Source: Sodiomyces alkalinus F11
Lineage: Eukaryota > Ascomycota > Sordariomycetes > Glomerellales > Plectosphaerellaceae
Length of the DNA: 64,000 nt
Direction of reading: 5' to 3'
Assembly (NCBI RefSeq): GCF_003711515.1
Contig: NW_021167079.1
Location: 4,784,677 to 4,848,676, forward strand
Shown: positions 51,031 to 61,433 of the stretch, one piece after another
Position numbering within the stretch: position 1 is the first letter of the stretch
Layout: each line of letters opens with the position of its first letter
Program-made: the position numbers and the translations under genes
The notes under the pieces: model-generated
Seen by the model: the letters and a program-made list of their open reading frames with translations, nothing else
The model's database searches: none
What the model was told of the DNA's origin: nothing

Positions 51031-51754
51031 GTAGGAGTAGAAGGCTCTAGCATAGCAGGCTATAGGGCTAATTACCTAGCGGACTATAAGATTAACGCCG
51101 TAACTATAATCTTAATCCTTTTAGAGGATCGTGTTATACTCGTAGGAGTAGCGGCGCGTTTATTATTATAATCTTCCTAAGAAGGTATAGTAACTATACT
51201 ATATCTCGTAGTTAGCCAGTATCCTAGACTAAAGACGTGGGAGTACTTATAAGATAGTAGTTAATTAATTAATTAATTAAGTAAAACTATAAACCTATAA
51301 TCGAGAAATTAAGTATAGAAGAGGAAGAAAAGGAATAGGAAGAGGGAGTAATAGTAGGTTACGAGATATCCCATATAGCGGTTATATAGCACCTATTTTA
51401 GGATAAAGAAGGAAGCTACGAGTTCGCGGAAGGAGTAACGTTAGACCCTATGTGATACTAGCTTAGGAGTCTTTATAGACGGATTAAAGGGATAACCCAG
51501 GAGGATAAAGGGGCAGGTCTAAAAGGCTCTTAGGAGGGAACCACCCTAAAGCCTATCACGGTCTAGGCTAGGATATTAGCTTTAGTAGTTTAGTCGATAA
51601 AATACACCCTAGTCGGGGCCATAGCCGAGGAAGGCTCTAGTTCGGGGCATCGGGGAATTTAGAGAGGGACTCGGAGGCTAGGTTTTCGGAGGAGCCAAAA
51701 GGCCGGCACGGACCGGGCGCTCCTAAGGACAGGAGTATCCGGGGGAGGTCGCTA

Positions 51755-52129
51755 TATCAGGTGCCTATAGCAGTGGTCATAATAGGTCCCTAAGTGTGAA
51801 CCTATAGGGGTCTAGGTATGTCCCGTCTAAGACCCCTCAAGGCATAAACAAAGCAAGTTATCACACAGTAAACACAATAGTCCCTCGAAGCAAATAAGGC
51901 AGCCCTCAAGGAAGCAAATAAGGTAGCCCTCGAGGAAGCAAACAAGCAGTCCTTAAGGAGTAAAGCGTAGCCTTGAGGAGCGAGGGAGCCTCCCCTTTAA
52001 AGGGGAGACTAGCGATTAATCTGACTCTTTAGCTATACCCCGTTCTGACCCTATTATAATCCCATCGTGATCACACCTGGTTCCTTACTTGACCCTACCT
52101 TTTCACTCTTTGCGACTACCCATTTAATA
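51755..52129 (+). repeat. Gypsy-B 3' LTR
   Basis: 375 bp, colinear with the 5' LTR. It begins TATCAGG (RIP of TGTCAGG) and ends TTTAATA (RIP of TTTAACA). Confidence 0.92.
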
Positions 52130-53060
52130 TTAGCCGTGGCCTCTAAGGTATCTTTACCCTCCTCGCTTCCGGTATATAGTATAGGGAATACTATAGCGCG
52201 GTGGCTACCGCGTTTTCCTTAGTCCTTAAGTCTAGTATTAATATATTTCTAACTAAGGGTATAAAGGTCTTCGAGTATAACTACTTAGTTATCTATAAGG
52301 CGTCCCTTGGCCTTAGTCTAATTATGGCCGGTATAGGGACGTATACCTCTATAGAAGTCTATAACCTATATATACGTGGCGGGCTTCGAACCGGTATCTT
52401 TATAGCTTTATAGTAGTAGCTACTACTTATCTAACTACTCCCCGAGCGTCTTAAGGCTATTCGCAGGATAACGAGTATACTCGATATACTCTTCGTGGGT
52501 ATCGGTTTAGCGGGTGGCTAGGTACTAATCCGTATCGCGTTTAACGGTGTCGTATACCTCGCGAGGCGTGCCTCCTTATAGTAATTATCTACGGCTTTAG
52601 TCGATAGTATTAACCTGCTAGGTTAGTATAGCGTTAATCCCCTTTAGGTAGCTATCGTATTACGCTTATAAGATCTTCCAGCACGCGATTTTAACGTCGT
52701 ACGCCTTTTAGCCGGCCTCTATAAGGTTAAGATATTATATAGGGGTACGCCTAGGCGTTATTAAGGGGAAGGAGTCGTAATTCGGCATTATAGGCTCTTT
52801 AGATGACTAAGTCGGATCGACTAAGCGGAGAAACCTCTACACGTTATTATAGGTAGTAACCGATTCGTATAGGCGTCGCCAGAGCTCCTAATCCTTATAG
52901 GTTTTATACGTAATATGGCTAAGATACGATATCTTAATAGTTATTTATAGATTAACACGCTATATCGGCGCGGCTAGATAGCTTCTTAAATCGATAGTAG
53001 TGAAGGTAAAAGGGTAAGTAAAAATAGGTATATCTTCACTTAGCAAGTAAGACTCTTAAT

Positions 53061-53263
53061 TATTAGATAAAGCGTAGTCAAAATCGTTATAAAATAGGTC
53101 AAGATTAATTAAGGTAATTATATACAATTATAACTGTGTCAGACCGTCAGGGAAACGCTACCGCCGTATTTTATATAGTGCAGATTCTGCAAGCGTCCAC
53201 CCGGATTATACTCTTAGCAATCCGGCCTATTACGTAACCGAAAAGACTATGGTCTGTTCGACA
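53061..53263 (-). repeat. Copia LTR, right copy (5' LTR)
   Basis: 203 bp, aligning without gaps to 30,943-31,145 and less RIP-mutated. It is followed by TATCG, a possible RIP-altered copy of the left flank CATCG. Confidence 0.88.
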
Positions 53264-53268
53264 TATCG

Positions 53269-53624
53269 TAGGTTTCTACGTCTTATAGCCATCATTCTCC
53301 ATTCACTAGTAGAACATTAGGATAGAATCGTGCTCGTGGGGTGAATCGTGGGGACAAGAAGGAGGTTCATATCTTAAGTGGGGGATACGTCGTGGGGTAC
53401 GGAGAAGTCGGACTTATATGGGGGCCTCCCCTTCCGTTCCAGACGGGACCGAACAGATGATGTTAGCGTCCAATCATACAAAGAATAGAAGGGCTTGGCT
53501 GTCCCAGTTTGGTCATAGGTGGGCGAGGTCGCGGGGTTATGTGGGGAGCACTCCACTGAACGTGGGGTAGAGGATGCCACGTCGGTCAGATCTGTTTGCC
53601 TCGCTTTGCTTTCTCCCGAACTAT
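53269..53624. other. Gap between the transposon nest and the AAA_28 gene
   Basis: Composition returns to normal within about 50 bp of the copia end. Probably the 3' region of the AAA_28 gene; no other feature was noticed. Confidence 0.5.
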
Positions 53625-54299
53625 TTACAATGTGTATAGGCATCCCGCCGTTTCATCCTCGAGGTCCGATTGTCCCAAAACCTTCCATCGAGATAACACA
53701 AAATTCACTCTCTCCTCCAAACCCGACATTACAGAAGGGACTACATGGTACTCCACGCCCTCCCGTTCCAACAAGGCGCGAAACGTTCGAAACGTCTCTG
53801 TCCATTCCTCCATATCGAGCGGCATCAATCTCACCCCATCATCCAACAGCCAATCTGCACTGGGCTCGCACAGGATCACCAGCGAAGTCGCCATTCGACC
53901 CCGCAGCGACTTCCAGGCATCCGACTCCAGCATTTTCCCGGCGGCCCACGCCCCGACGTGCATCAGCGCGTAGACAATGGGGTCGACCCCGGAACGGTCC
54001 GACACCAGCCACGGTGCCTCTCGTAGAGCTGAGGTTTCTGACTCGTGCTGGGCACATAGGATGAGCTCCTGCAGTCCAAGGCACCGCTCAGGGTCATCCC
54101 TGATGTCGGCTGCCGTGAAGTGGTATTTTTGGAGAACACATCTTGCTACCTCTTTGATGATACGTGGTTGCGGTAGCGTCGTGTTGGTCTCATTTTGCAG
54201 CCTCGGATCCTTTTCTACTGCGTTGACGAGCGTCGTCTTGCCAGTGCACTGCGGGCCGACGATGTAAATATTCGGCACTTGCTTGGCCATTTGACTCAA
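53625..54299 (-). CDS. AAA_28/NadR-like P-loop ATPase or kinase
   Basis: Single exon, 224 residues. The Walker A motif GPQCTGKTT (about residues 15-23) follows a short hydrophobic strand (YIVG), and a D-R-S-G segment (SDRSGVDPIVYA) with a later VILCEPSADWL strand matches the AAA_28/NadR-like nucleoside-kinase-type fold common in filamentous fungi. Such proteins probably phosphorylate or bind a small metabolite; no substrate is evident. The start is the first Met, two codons before a second possible one. No cluster link is apparent. It is the first gene right of the transposon nest. Confidence 0.85.
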   Translation of the reverse strand: MSQMAKQVPNIYIVGPQCTGKTTLVNAVEKDPRLQNETNTTLPQPRIIKEVARCVLQKYHFTAADIRDDPERCLGLQELILCAQHESETSALREAPWLVSDRSGVDPIVYALMHVGAWAAGKMLESDAWKSLRGRMATSLVILCEPSADWLLDDGVRLMPLDMEEWTETFRTFRALLEREGVEYHVVPSVMSGLEERVNFVLSRWKVLGQSDLEDETAGCLYTL

Positions 54300-55026
54300 A
54301 TGAGAAGTGGAGTAACGATTTCCGTTCGTCGTGGTAACAAAAAACCCAAGAACGGAGGCGAATGAGTTTTGGGTGGTCGTGGTAGTTGAGGGATACTTTG
54401 GCAGTAGGACAAGCCCGGTTAGGAGACAAACGGCCAGGGGCAGAATATCTACTCAATTACAGATGAAGTGACAAGGGCAGAATTTCAAGACACCAGACCA
54501 ATCCATTAATATGAAAGGATGGAACCTCTGTTTCCATGTTTAGGCGCTGTCAGCGGACTTCATATACCTACCTGTACCTCACCTTTACCCCGACTTGATA
54601 AGGTAACACATGATGCCCCCCTTTGTTGTGTAACTCGAGCTACACGCGCCCATTTGTTGGATGTCAGTGCCTGCCTGCTTGGGTACTTGGATGTCACTGG
54701 TCAGTCTCCTCTTGTACCTTTCTTGTGGTCGGCCTCCCGCATGAGATGATGAGCTTATCGCAGGCCCAGTCGACTGTCGGTCGAACTTTCCCAGCTTTCC
54801 CCTCCTGATCATATGAATAAAATCACCTTATTTTCGGGGCAATGAAATTCCGACTGGATCCCAAGTGGCGGACTCATCCCTAACTGCCACCACTCAACTC
54901 CTCCCCTTGCCCTCCTGTATTTCTCATGATAACCTTCACTCAGCACAAGTTCTAGGTACATAACTGACCAAAGACATCGGCAAGTTACAACTACTACAGC
55001 CAAATGCGTCCCAAACTTCAAGGACC
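54300..55026. other. Divergent promoter region of AAA_28 and RdRP-helicase genes
   Basis: No gene is supported. Base composition is normal, with CT-rich stretches at about 54,870-54,930 before the RdRP-helicase start. Confidence 0.5.
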
Positions 55027-58000
55027 ATGAATCCCAAAGCATTCAACGCAGTCCTAAAAGATACGATCACTCTGGATGACCGTGTCTGGGACTTCCAACT
55101 TCCAAACCTCCCATCTCACTCCGTCCTCGACAAGAACAACCTCGTCAAGACAATCGTCTTCACCACCAATGCCGACAAAAGAAGGCAGGAGATCCGCCTC
55201 CGCTTGGAGCCTCTGGGCACGAACCGCGCAGTAACGGGCGAACCTCCTAGCCGGTTCCTCGTCGTCTCCGCCCTCGAATTCCGTCCGCTCCATGTTCCCG
55301 CCTCAGTACGCGGAGGCGGAGCGACATCGTCTGGCAAGGAAGTCAAGGGTACCCACCCGGCCACGGCGAGAGAATGCACCGAATACCTCATTCGTCTCCT
55401 CCGTGCCGGCGTTCGCGTGCAGGGGACTCATTACAACTTCTATGGTCACAGCAACAGCCAGCTCAAGTCTCGGACGTGCTTCCTCTTCGCCGCCTCCCGG
55501 GACGAGATTGCCGCCAAGGTCGCCGCCCTGGGTGACTTTACCGGTATGAAGACCGCGGCGAAGATGGCAAAGCGGATCGGTTTGCTCTTTTCCTCTTCTC
55601 GTACCGTGTTGACTATAGATCCGGCCCGTTGTGAGGATATCCCCGATGTCGAAGTTGATGGGTATACCTTTACGGATGGCTGTGGGCTGATCGCGCCGCG
55701 GCTGGCCCAAGACTTGGCGAGGAGAACCCGCGTTGTCTTCAGAAACACTCGCTACACGCCGTCGGTCTTCCAAATTCGATATAGGGGGTATAAGGGGGTT
55801 GTGACTGTGGACCCGAGAATGAAGCCCCCCGGTCCAGTGCTTAGGCTTCGCAAGTCGATGAAGAAGTTCAGCGGCGGCAACGACTATTCCTTTGCTGTTG
55901 TCGAGCATTCCAAAGTAATTCGAATCGAACCCCCAAGGCTCAAGCATCCAATGTTCTAACCATCTTCCCTCCAATTAGCCCTTCGTCTTCGGCTATCTCA
56001 ACGACGAAGTTGTCATCCTGCTGCAATTCCTTGGAATAGAACAGTCCGTCTTCCTTCGCAAGCAGCAAGAGCACTTTGAATTCCTTTCTGCCGCTCAGGT
56101 CGACCCAAGATCTGCTTTTCGCTTCCTGTCTTACCTCAACAGGCCTGACCTAGCCGAGAAAGTGCTCATGACCTCACTTGAAGATGTTCGCCCGGTCATC
56201 ACCAAGCTTGTCAACTCCGAATACGACAAGATGCTCAACAAGAGAGACGAGCAGAAATGCCACATACTGGTCCCACAGTCTCGGCTGTTATTCGGCGTAT
56301 GCGACGCCTGGGATGTCCTGAAAGAAGGCGAGTGTGCCGTGAAGGTCACTAGAGACGGGGACGGACAGCCGTATGCTCTGAGTGGCATGGAAATTCTGGT
56401 GACGAGGAATCCCTGTTTGCACCCGGGCGACTTGCAAAAGTTCAAGGTTGTCCAGCGGGATGAACTTTCCCACCTTGTGGATTGTATCGTCTTTTCCACC
56501 CGCGGGAAGAGACCTGCTGCGGACTTGATGTCCGGTGGGGATCTGGACGGAGACACCTGTAAGCCCTTGAAGCCCCCATCCGCCTATTGCTGTGTTTTTT
56601 CACGCTGACAAAGGCTATGAGTCTTTGTATGCTGGGACACGGACTTGATCCCGCGAACCATCTCTCAACCAGCCGAGTACCCTGGAGGCCGAGAACCGCT
56701 AAATTTCAAACCCATCACAGATGATGATAGGCTTGTGTACTTTGCCAAACATACCAACGCTTCTCTCGGACGGGTGAAGAGCCTCTATCTTGACTGGGCA
56801 AGGGTTCTTGGACCCATGAGCCCGCAGTGCCAGGAGTTGAATCGACTCTTCTCCCAATGCGTCGACGGCAACCGGATCAGAGTGCCACAGAAGCTGGAGA
56901 ATGCGCCGTCACCAACGCCAGAGACGCCCCCCTTCATCTTAGACGTCCTTCACGACGCAGCCAGACAGGCCATCGAAGATGAGGGGATGGTCAATCTGGA
57001 AGGATACACCTTTGATGCCCTCGAGCTGCTGTTAAGCCGCGACAATATGGCAGTCTCGGAGTTTGAGTTATTCAAACTGACGTTGGAATGGTGCAGACGA
57101 AACGCCTACTCACCAGAGGAATTCGTCCACCTCTTCGACTTCAATGTTCTCACTGCGGAGGAGAAGGCTTGGGTCTTGACTCAACTGCCGTCCTCTTCGA
57201 CCGCGCCGAGTCTAGTCATGAATGCCCTGTCCAGCTCTGACCTACTCAGTAGGGAGGAAATTGACCGGTTTCATCTCGGCTCACCCGGGATACGGTGGAA
57301 GGCATTCTACAGCTCCTCCCGAGACCGTCTCGCCACATTTCTTGAAGCAGGCAGTAAGGCCCTGGCACTCTTTCACAAGACGTTGCTCGTGATTCGAGTT
57401 GACGATCGCTTAACGGTCGCGATCTACGTCCCGCAGAAAATCGAGACATCGCAGGACTGCCTCGTCGACGACCGGGTGCGTCTCATCGCCGTCCCTCATT
57501 CGCAAGGTGGAGAGAGGCAGAGCCGGCTTGTCCTCCCGACGAAGAAACGATACCGCCTGTACTGCGATGGAGGTACCTTCCAGCTCTTCGAGAATCAACG
57601 TGGTAATACGTGGATCTTCATCGGTCGATCTCCTTCTGACGACAGCGGTTACCGTGGAATCGAGAACAAGGGAGACAGGCGCCGACAGCGACAGGCCACT
57701 CTTGATCAGGGTCACAATTTCGACTTCCGAGTGAGCATCGCGTTGGACAAGTTCAGCCGAGGCTTGCAAACCCACGTTGGCCGCGTGAACCGAAATGGCG
57801 TCTCTGCAGCGGTGAGTTGCCCCCTATCCCGGACCGCACCCGACGCCGCACCGAACCCTGTGCTCTGGTTTGCAAAGCCCACTGATCACATCTTAATCCA
57901 GGAGATTTACGTGATAAGTAATCGAGATGTGAAGTCGATGCGCACGCTAGAATTGTGGCTTCAGCACATCGACACCGAGGAGAAACACGAGCTTTTCCAA

Positions 58001-60450
58001 CAGACGCCAAAAGACTACTCCACGTCCACCCTGCGGGACGTGGACTGGTCCTCGGAGCCCAAACACATCGCTCAAGTCGCCAAGTTCGAAATCATAACAA
58101 CTTTGACCACACTTGAGACAATAACGGCGTACCGCGAGGTCTTCGACTGGCTCTTAGAGAGGGATCAGAAGGCTCTGCTGATCCGGTGTTACGACTTCCT
58201 GTTGTCGGAATTGAGACGTGGCGGCCTCAGTCAAATCGAACCCAGGGAACTGTTGTGGGCAATGCTATGGTTTCTGAGGCGAGCCCCATTTCTTGCGCTC
58301 TGTTTCTCCAAGCTCGAAGACTGGAACCGACTACCCGAAGACATGACCGCCGTCCTAGAAATGTCTGGCGCTGAAATCCTCCGAGCCTTCGTGTTGGCGG
58401 TGGAAGTGAACCAAGGTCTTGTCGTGACTCCGTTCCGAACGGTCTTGTCCCAACGAAAATCTCTGAGCCTTGACGATTTTGCCGATGTGGTAGAACTGAT
58501 TTCCTTGACGGTACAATCACCAGACGTCGCTCTCGATCTCCTGTTGGAGTGCTTGGAAACCGAAAGCCTCCGACTTCTCCCCGGGCGGCCAGCAGTCGTC
58601 CGTCATTTCGTTCGCAGCGTGATTGGCATCGCGCTCGATCACATCGGAGAGGTCCGAGAGCAAGGGAAGACGCGCAAAGACTTGCTCGAACTGCATCCAT
58701 GTCACGACGGCACCACTCGCTACCCGTTGGTTGAGGTCTCCTTTCGGATAGATGCCCCCGGAGGGACCCCCGAGACGTCGGCACATGTTCGTTTCTTCGC
58801 GGCCAGCGCCCCAACAAATTCCACCAGCGGGAGGCGGTATACCATGGACGCCATTGTCCGTGAGAGCCAACAGGGCCTCGCCAAGTTTGAGTGTTTCCAT
58901 CCACTCCCCCCATTCTATTCGCTTTGCTCATGGAAGATGCGGCATTGCGGCCCATTCGTGACCACGGCAACTATGTTTGATGCCGTGCGAAAATTCGCCA
59001 CGGATTCCGACGACTGCTGCCACATTGTAAGCGACGTGCTGGGAATTCGAGGCTCGGGGCCCTTGGCAGCGTCAAAGGAAGGCGATGGGGAGGCATTCCC
59101 ACAACTCAACAGAAGCCAGGCCGCTGCCGTGCATGCCTCCTTGCGACATCCGCTGACATTGATTTGGGGTCCACCAGGGACTGGAAAGACGCAGACCATC
59201 GTGCAAATCATCCAGTCGCTCCAGGGAGTGAACACAGAGGCGCGGATATTGGTCACCGCACCGACACACAATGCAGTGGACAATGTCATGCGCAGGTATC
59301 TACGCCAAGCCCAGCCTGGAGGAAAGGGGCCCCTGAGGGTGTCTACAGAGGTGAGTGGTTTCGACGCGGTTCTCCTTGGGCAATACCTTAGTTAGCTGAC
59401 AAGCAGCCCACCTAGGTCAGGAAGGTAGCACCAGACCTCAGAAAGTACACCTGTGACGCCATGGCAGGGCAGGAGATATACAACGACCACGCCGCCATGA
59501 GACAAGCAAAGAAAAGGGTCAAAGAATGCCCGTTGATCTTCACGACTTGCATAGGCGCCGGGTTAGGCCTGCTCCGCGGGCTGAGCTTTGACGCCGTCAT
59601 CATAGACGAGGCGTCTCAACAGACCGAGCCAGCGTCTCTGGTGCCTCTGACCAAGGGATGTCGCAAGGCAATTTTGGTCGGAGATCATGTCCAGTTACGA
59701 CCCACTGTACAGCAGCATGCGGCCTCGGTGGGGTTCGACGTGTCTCTCTTCGAGAGGCTTTATCGCCATGAAGGGCGGGGCGGGCCTGCCAAGGTGATGC
59801 TTGACACACAATACCGAATGCATCCGAGTATTTGCGGTTTCATATCGGAGCAGTTCTACGAGAGCAAGCTGCGTACGGGCATTTCCGAGCGGGATCGGGT
59901 CCCGGTCCACTCGGTATTCCCTTGGCCAACAGGAAAAGGCGGAGGTCGGGAGCAGATGGTCTTCCTCGAGTGCGGTGCGAGGGAGGAACTCGGTCAGAAG
60001 TCCAAGCTGAACAAGGCGCAAGGAGAAATGTGTCTTCGGGTCTGTCAGATGCTCCAGGCGAGTGACGATGCGACGAGTCAAGAGAAAGCAGCGGGGACGC
60101 AATTCATTGCCGTTCTCACACCGTATTCCCGCCAAGCCGAGTTTACGAAGCAGTTGTTGTCCGGTCTAACCGGCGACATTGAGGTTTCCAGCATCGACGG
60201 GTTTCAGGGCCGGGAGGCGGACATCGTGGTGTTTATGACGGTGCGATGCAACGAGAACCAAGAGATTGGATTCCTGACTGATATGAGGCGCATGAATGTT
60301 GCCCTCACGCGCTGTCGCTCTGGGCTGATCGTCATTGGGAATCGGGCGACGCTGGCTGGGGGAGAGGCAGAGCTGGAGAGCACGGTGATGTGGCGGCGGC
60401 TTTTGAACCACGTGGTAGAAACGCGCCTGTCAACGAGAGAAGAGAATTAG
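55027..60450 (+). CDS. RNA-dependent RNA polymerase fused to an SF1 (UPF1/SEN1-type) helicase
   Basis: Exons 55027-55914, 55979-56558, 56622-59350 and 59416-60450 stay in frame for 1,743 residues. Residues 1-about 590 are a cellular RdRP: HSNSQLK, TDGCGLIA, FQIRYRGYKGV, a VTRNPCLHPGD segment and the catalytic DLDGD at 484-488, completed by FFVCWDTDLIP after intron 2. About 600-700 holds a helical segment resembling a BACK domain, followed by a long unassigned middle. The C-terminal part is a full SF1 helicase: GPPGTGKTQT from 1339, TAPTHNAVDNV, DEASQQ from 1463, GDHVQLRPT, YRMHPSI, GFQGRE at about 1661 and NVALTR. Presumed role: making double-stranded RNA for silencing while the helicase clears template structure or protein. 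Rdp1/Hrr1 and SAD-1/SAD-3 do this as separate proteins. Intron 2 uses a GAG acceptor, which is unusual but forced by the conserved frame. The fusion frame is continuous within exon 3, so mis-joined gene models are unlikely. Confidence 0.9.
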
Positions 60451-60833
60451 AAGTCTCAACTGTAACTACCTGGATCAAACAGTCAGCCATTGAAAAGCGG
60501 TATCAGTGGCAGTCATTGAAAAGGGGTATCAGTGGAGTGATGGTGGCATGGGATGGGCGACTGTGTAGGAATTGGGGATCTGAAAAAGTGCCCGACCGTA
60601 TCGCTCTTCTCAGTACGGAGGTCTGCGTTCAGCATCCCCGCGTGTTCACGTGACTTCATGTTTCTCGGGGGGGGGGGCGGGGTACGAGGAGCGTCGTATC
60701 ATGTGCCCCTCAACGCGGGCCCTCTTCGTCTTCTCGGAACCCATCCGTCTTTGAAACGAAGAGGTACACAATCATTCCGATCTGTTTTTACTGTCCCTCG
60801 CTCTCCATCGCCTCCTCCTTTCAAAGCGTTACC
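60451..60833. other. Intergenic gap with a short tandem repeat
   Basis: About 60,482-60,537 carries two tandem copies of a 27-30 bp unit containing CATTGAAAAG(C/G)GGTATCAGTGG, probably in the RdRP-helicase 3' region. A G-rich run lies at about 60,667-60,680, and a CT-rich stretch precedes the rhodanese start. Confidence 0.55.
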
Positions 60834-61433
60834 ATGTCCACCATCTCCGTTGCTAGTCTCCAACACATCACGGCCAACAAACTCTCGCAGTTGCTCCTCG
60901 CCGAGCAGGCCGCAGCCACCGAGCAGGCCGCAGCCACCGAGCAGGCCGCAGCCATCGAGCAGGTCGCAGCCACCGATCCCACCGTTTCTGTAGTCGATGT
61001 CCGCGACGATGGTGCGTTTCCCTTCCTGCCGATCTGGCCGGGCGTCATTTTACTCTTTCACTCCTTTGGGCAATGCCAAACTGCTGACATCAACTCTTTC
61101 GCAGACTACATCGGCGGCCATATCAAGGGCTGCATCAACGTTCCCTCGCGTTCGCTCGACGCCATGATGCCCTCTCTCGTCCGCCGACTACAAGACAAAA
61201 AGACTGTCGTCTTCCATTGTGCTCTTTCCCAGCAACGAGGGCCCAGCGCTGCGCTGCAGTACTTGCGGGAGCGCAACCAGATCGTCAAGCCGGGGACAGG
61301 GGCGGCCGACGTCAACCTGAACCAGACCGTTTACGTCCTCGACCGGGGGTTTGTCGGCTGGCAGGAAACATATGGCGAGGATGAACGCCTGACCGAAGGC
61401 TACGTCAAGGAACTATGGCAGGACGGGCACTGA
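60834..61433 (+). CDS. Rhodanese-domain protein, Cdc25/Acr2 type
   Basis: Exons 60834-61011 and 61105-61433 encode 168 residues. The active-site loop is HCALSQQRGP, a Cys-x5-Arg signature typical of Cdc25-like phosphatases and Acr2-type arsenate reductases rather than the six-residue loop of sulfurtransferases. The DVRDDDYIGGHIKGCINVPS segment, assembled by splicing, is the standard rhodanese beta-strand and turn. Family members reduce arsenate or dephosphorylate proteins (fission yeast Ibp1 is similar). An Ala/Glu/Gln insert made of EQAAAT repeats (about residues 24-47) sits between the first helix and the core and looks like recent repeat expansion. It is followed by an HD phosphohydrolase gene; no functional link is evident. 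Confidence 0.87.
   Translation: MSTISVASLQHITANKLSQLLLAEQAAATEQAAATEQAAAIEQVAATDPTVSVVDVRDDGAFPFLPIWPGVILLFHSFGQCQTADINSFADYIGGHIKGCINVPSRSLDAMMPSLVRRLQDKKTVVFHCALSQQRGPSAALQYLRERNQIVKPGTGAADVNLNQTVYVLDRGFVGWQETYGEDERLTEGYVKELWQDGH
60903..60974 (+). repeat. 18-bp tandem repeat coding EQAAAT
   Basis: Four copies of an 18-bp unit (GAGCAGGCCGCAGCCACC and variants) inside the rhodanese gene. The unit is a multiple of three, so copy-number changes keep frame. Confidence 0.85.

Larger units (their letters stand above)
43179..52129 (+). mobile_element. Ty3/gypsy chromovirus B, RIP-mutated
   Basis: 8,951 bp with LTRs of 376 and 375 bp and a perfect TSD TTAGC (43,174-43,178 and 52,130-52,134). On the plus strand: Gag (about 43,600-45,100), protease region, RT (about 45,820-46,560; FGLTNAPASF intact, YLDD seen as YLDN), RNase H (about 46,700-46,950), integrase (about 47,800-48,500) and a chromodomain-like segment (about 49,000-49,100). 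About 2.6 kb of extra sequence follows before the 3' LTR, with an antisense gene remnant inside. GGGGGAGG at about 51,741 is the likely polypurine tract. It has many RIP-type stops and is not functional. Confidence 0.92.
30943..53263 (-). mobile_element. Ty1/copia retrotransposon, RIP-mutated, interrupted by three later insertions
   Basis: The outer element is bounded by two direct 203-bp LTRs. With the inner insertions and one TSD copy each removed it is about 5,688 bp, a normal copia size. On the minus strand the order is Gag (about 52,950-52,135), integrase core (about 42,150-41,650), reverse transcriptase with the YVDD box as YVND near 39,970, and RNase H (about 39,560 down), which continues across the solo LTR (38,763-38,572) and across the gypsy-A insertion (31,428-31,210). 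Frame and family motifs, ending in DGLTKAL, continue through each junction. PR-IN-RT-RH order identifies copia. Many in-frame TAA/TAG codons at Gln/Trp positions show RIP; no frame is functional. The flanks CATCG and TATCG could be a TSD changed by one C-to-T. Confidence 0.9.

Noticed and set aside
52201..52413. Hydrophobic plus-strand frame of 70 codons
   Set aside because: It lies antisense to the RIP-mutated copia Gag, which explains the sequence.
30943..53263. The two 203-bp direct repeats as a segmental duplication
   Set aside because: They have TGTC/GACA ends, equal length, and bracket a copia element that becomes whole when inner insertions are removed, so they are LTRs.
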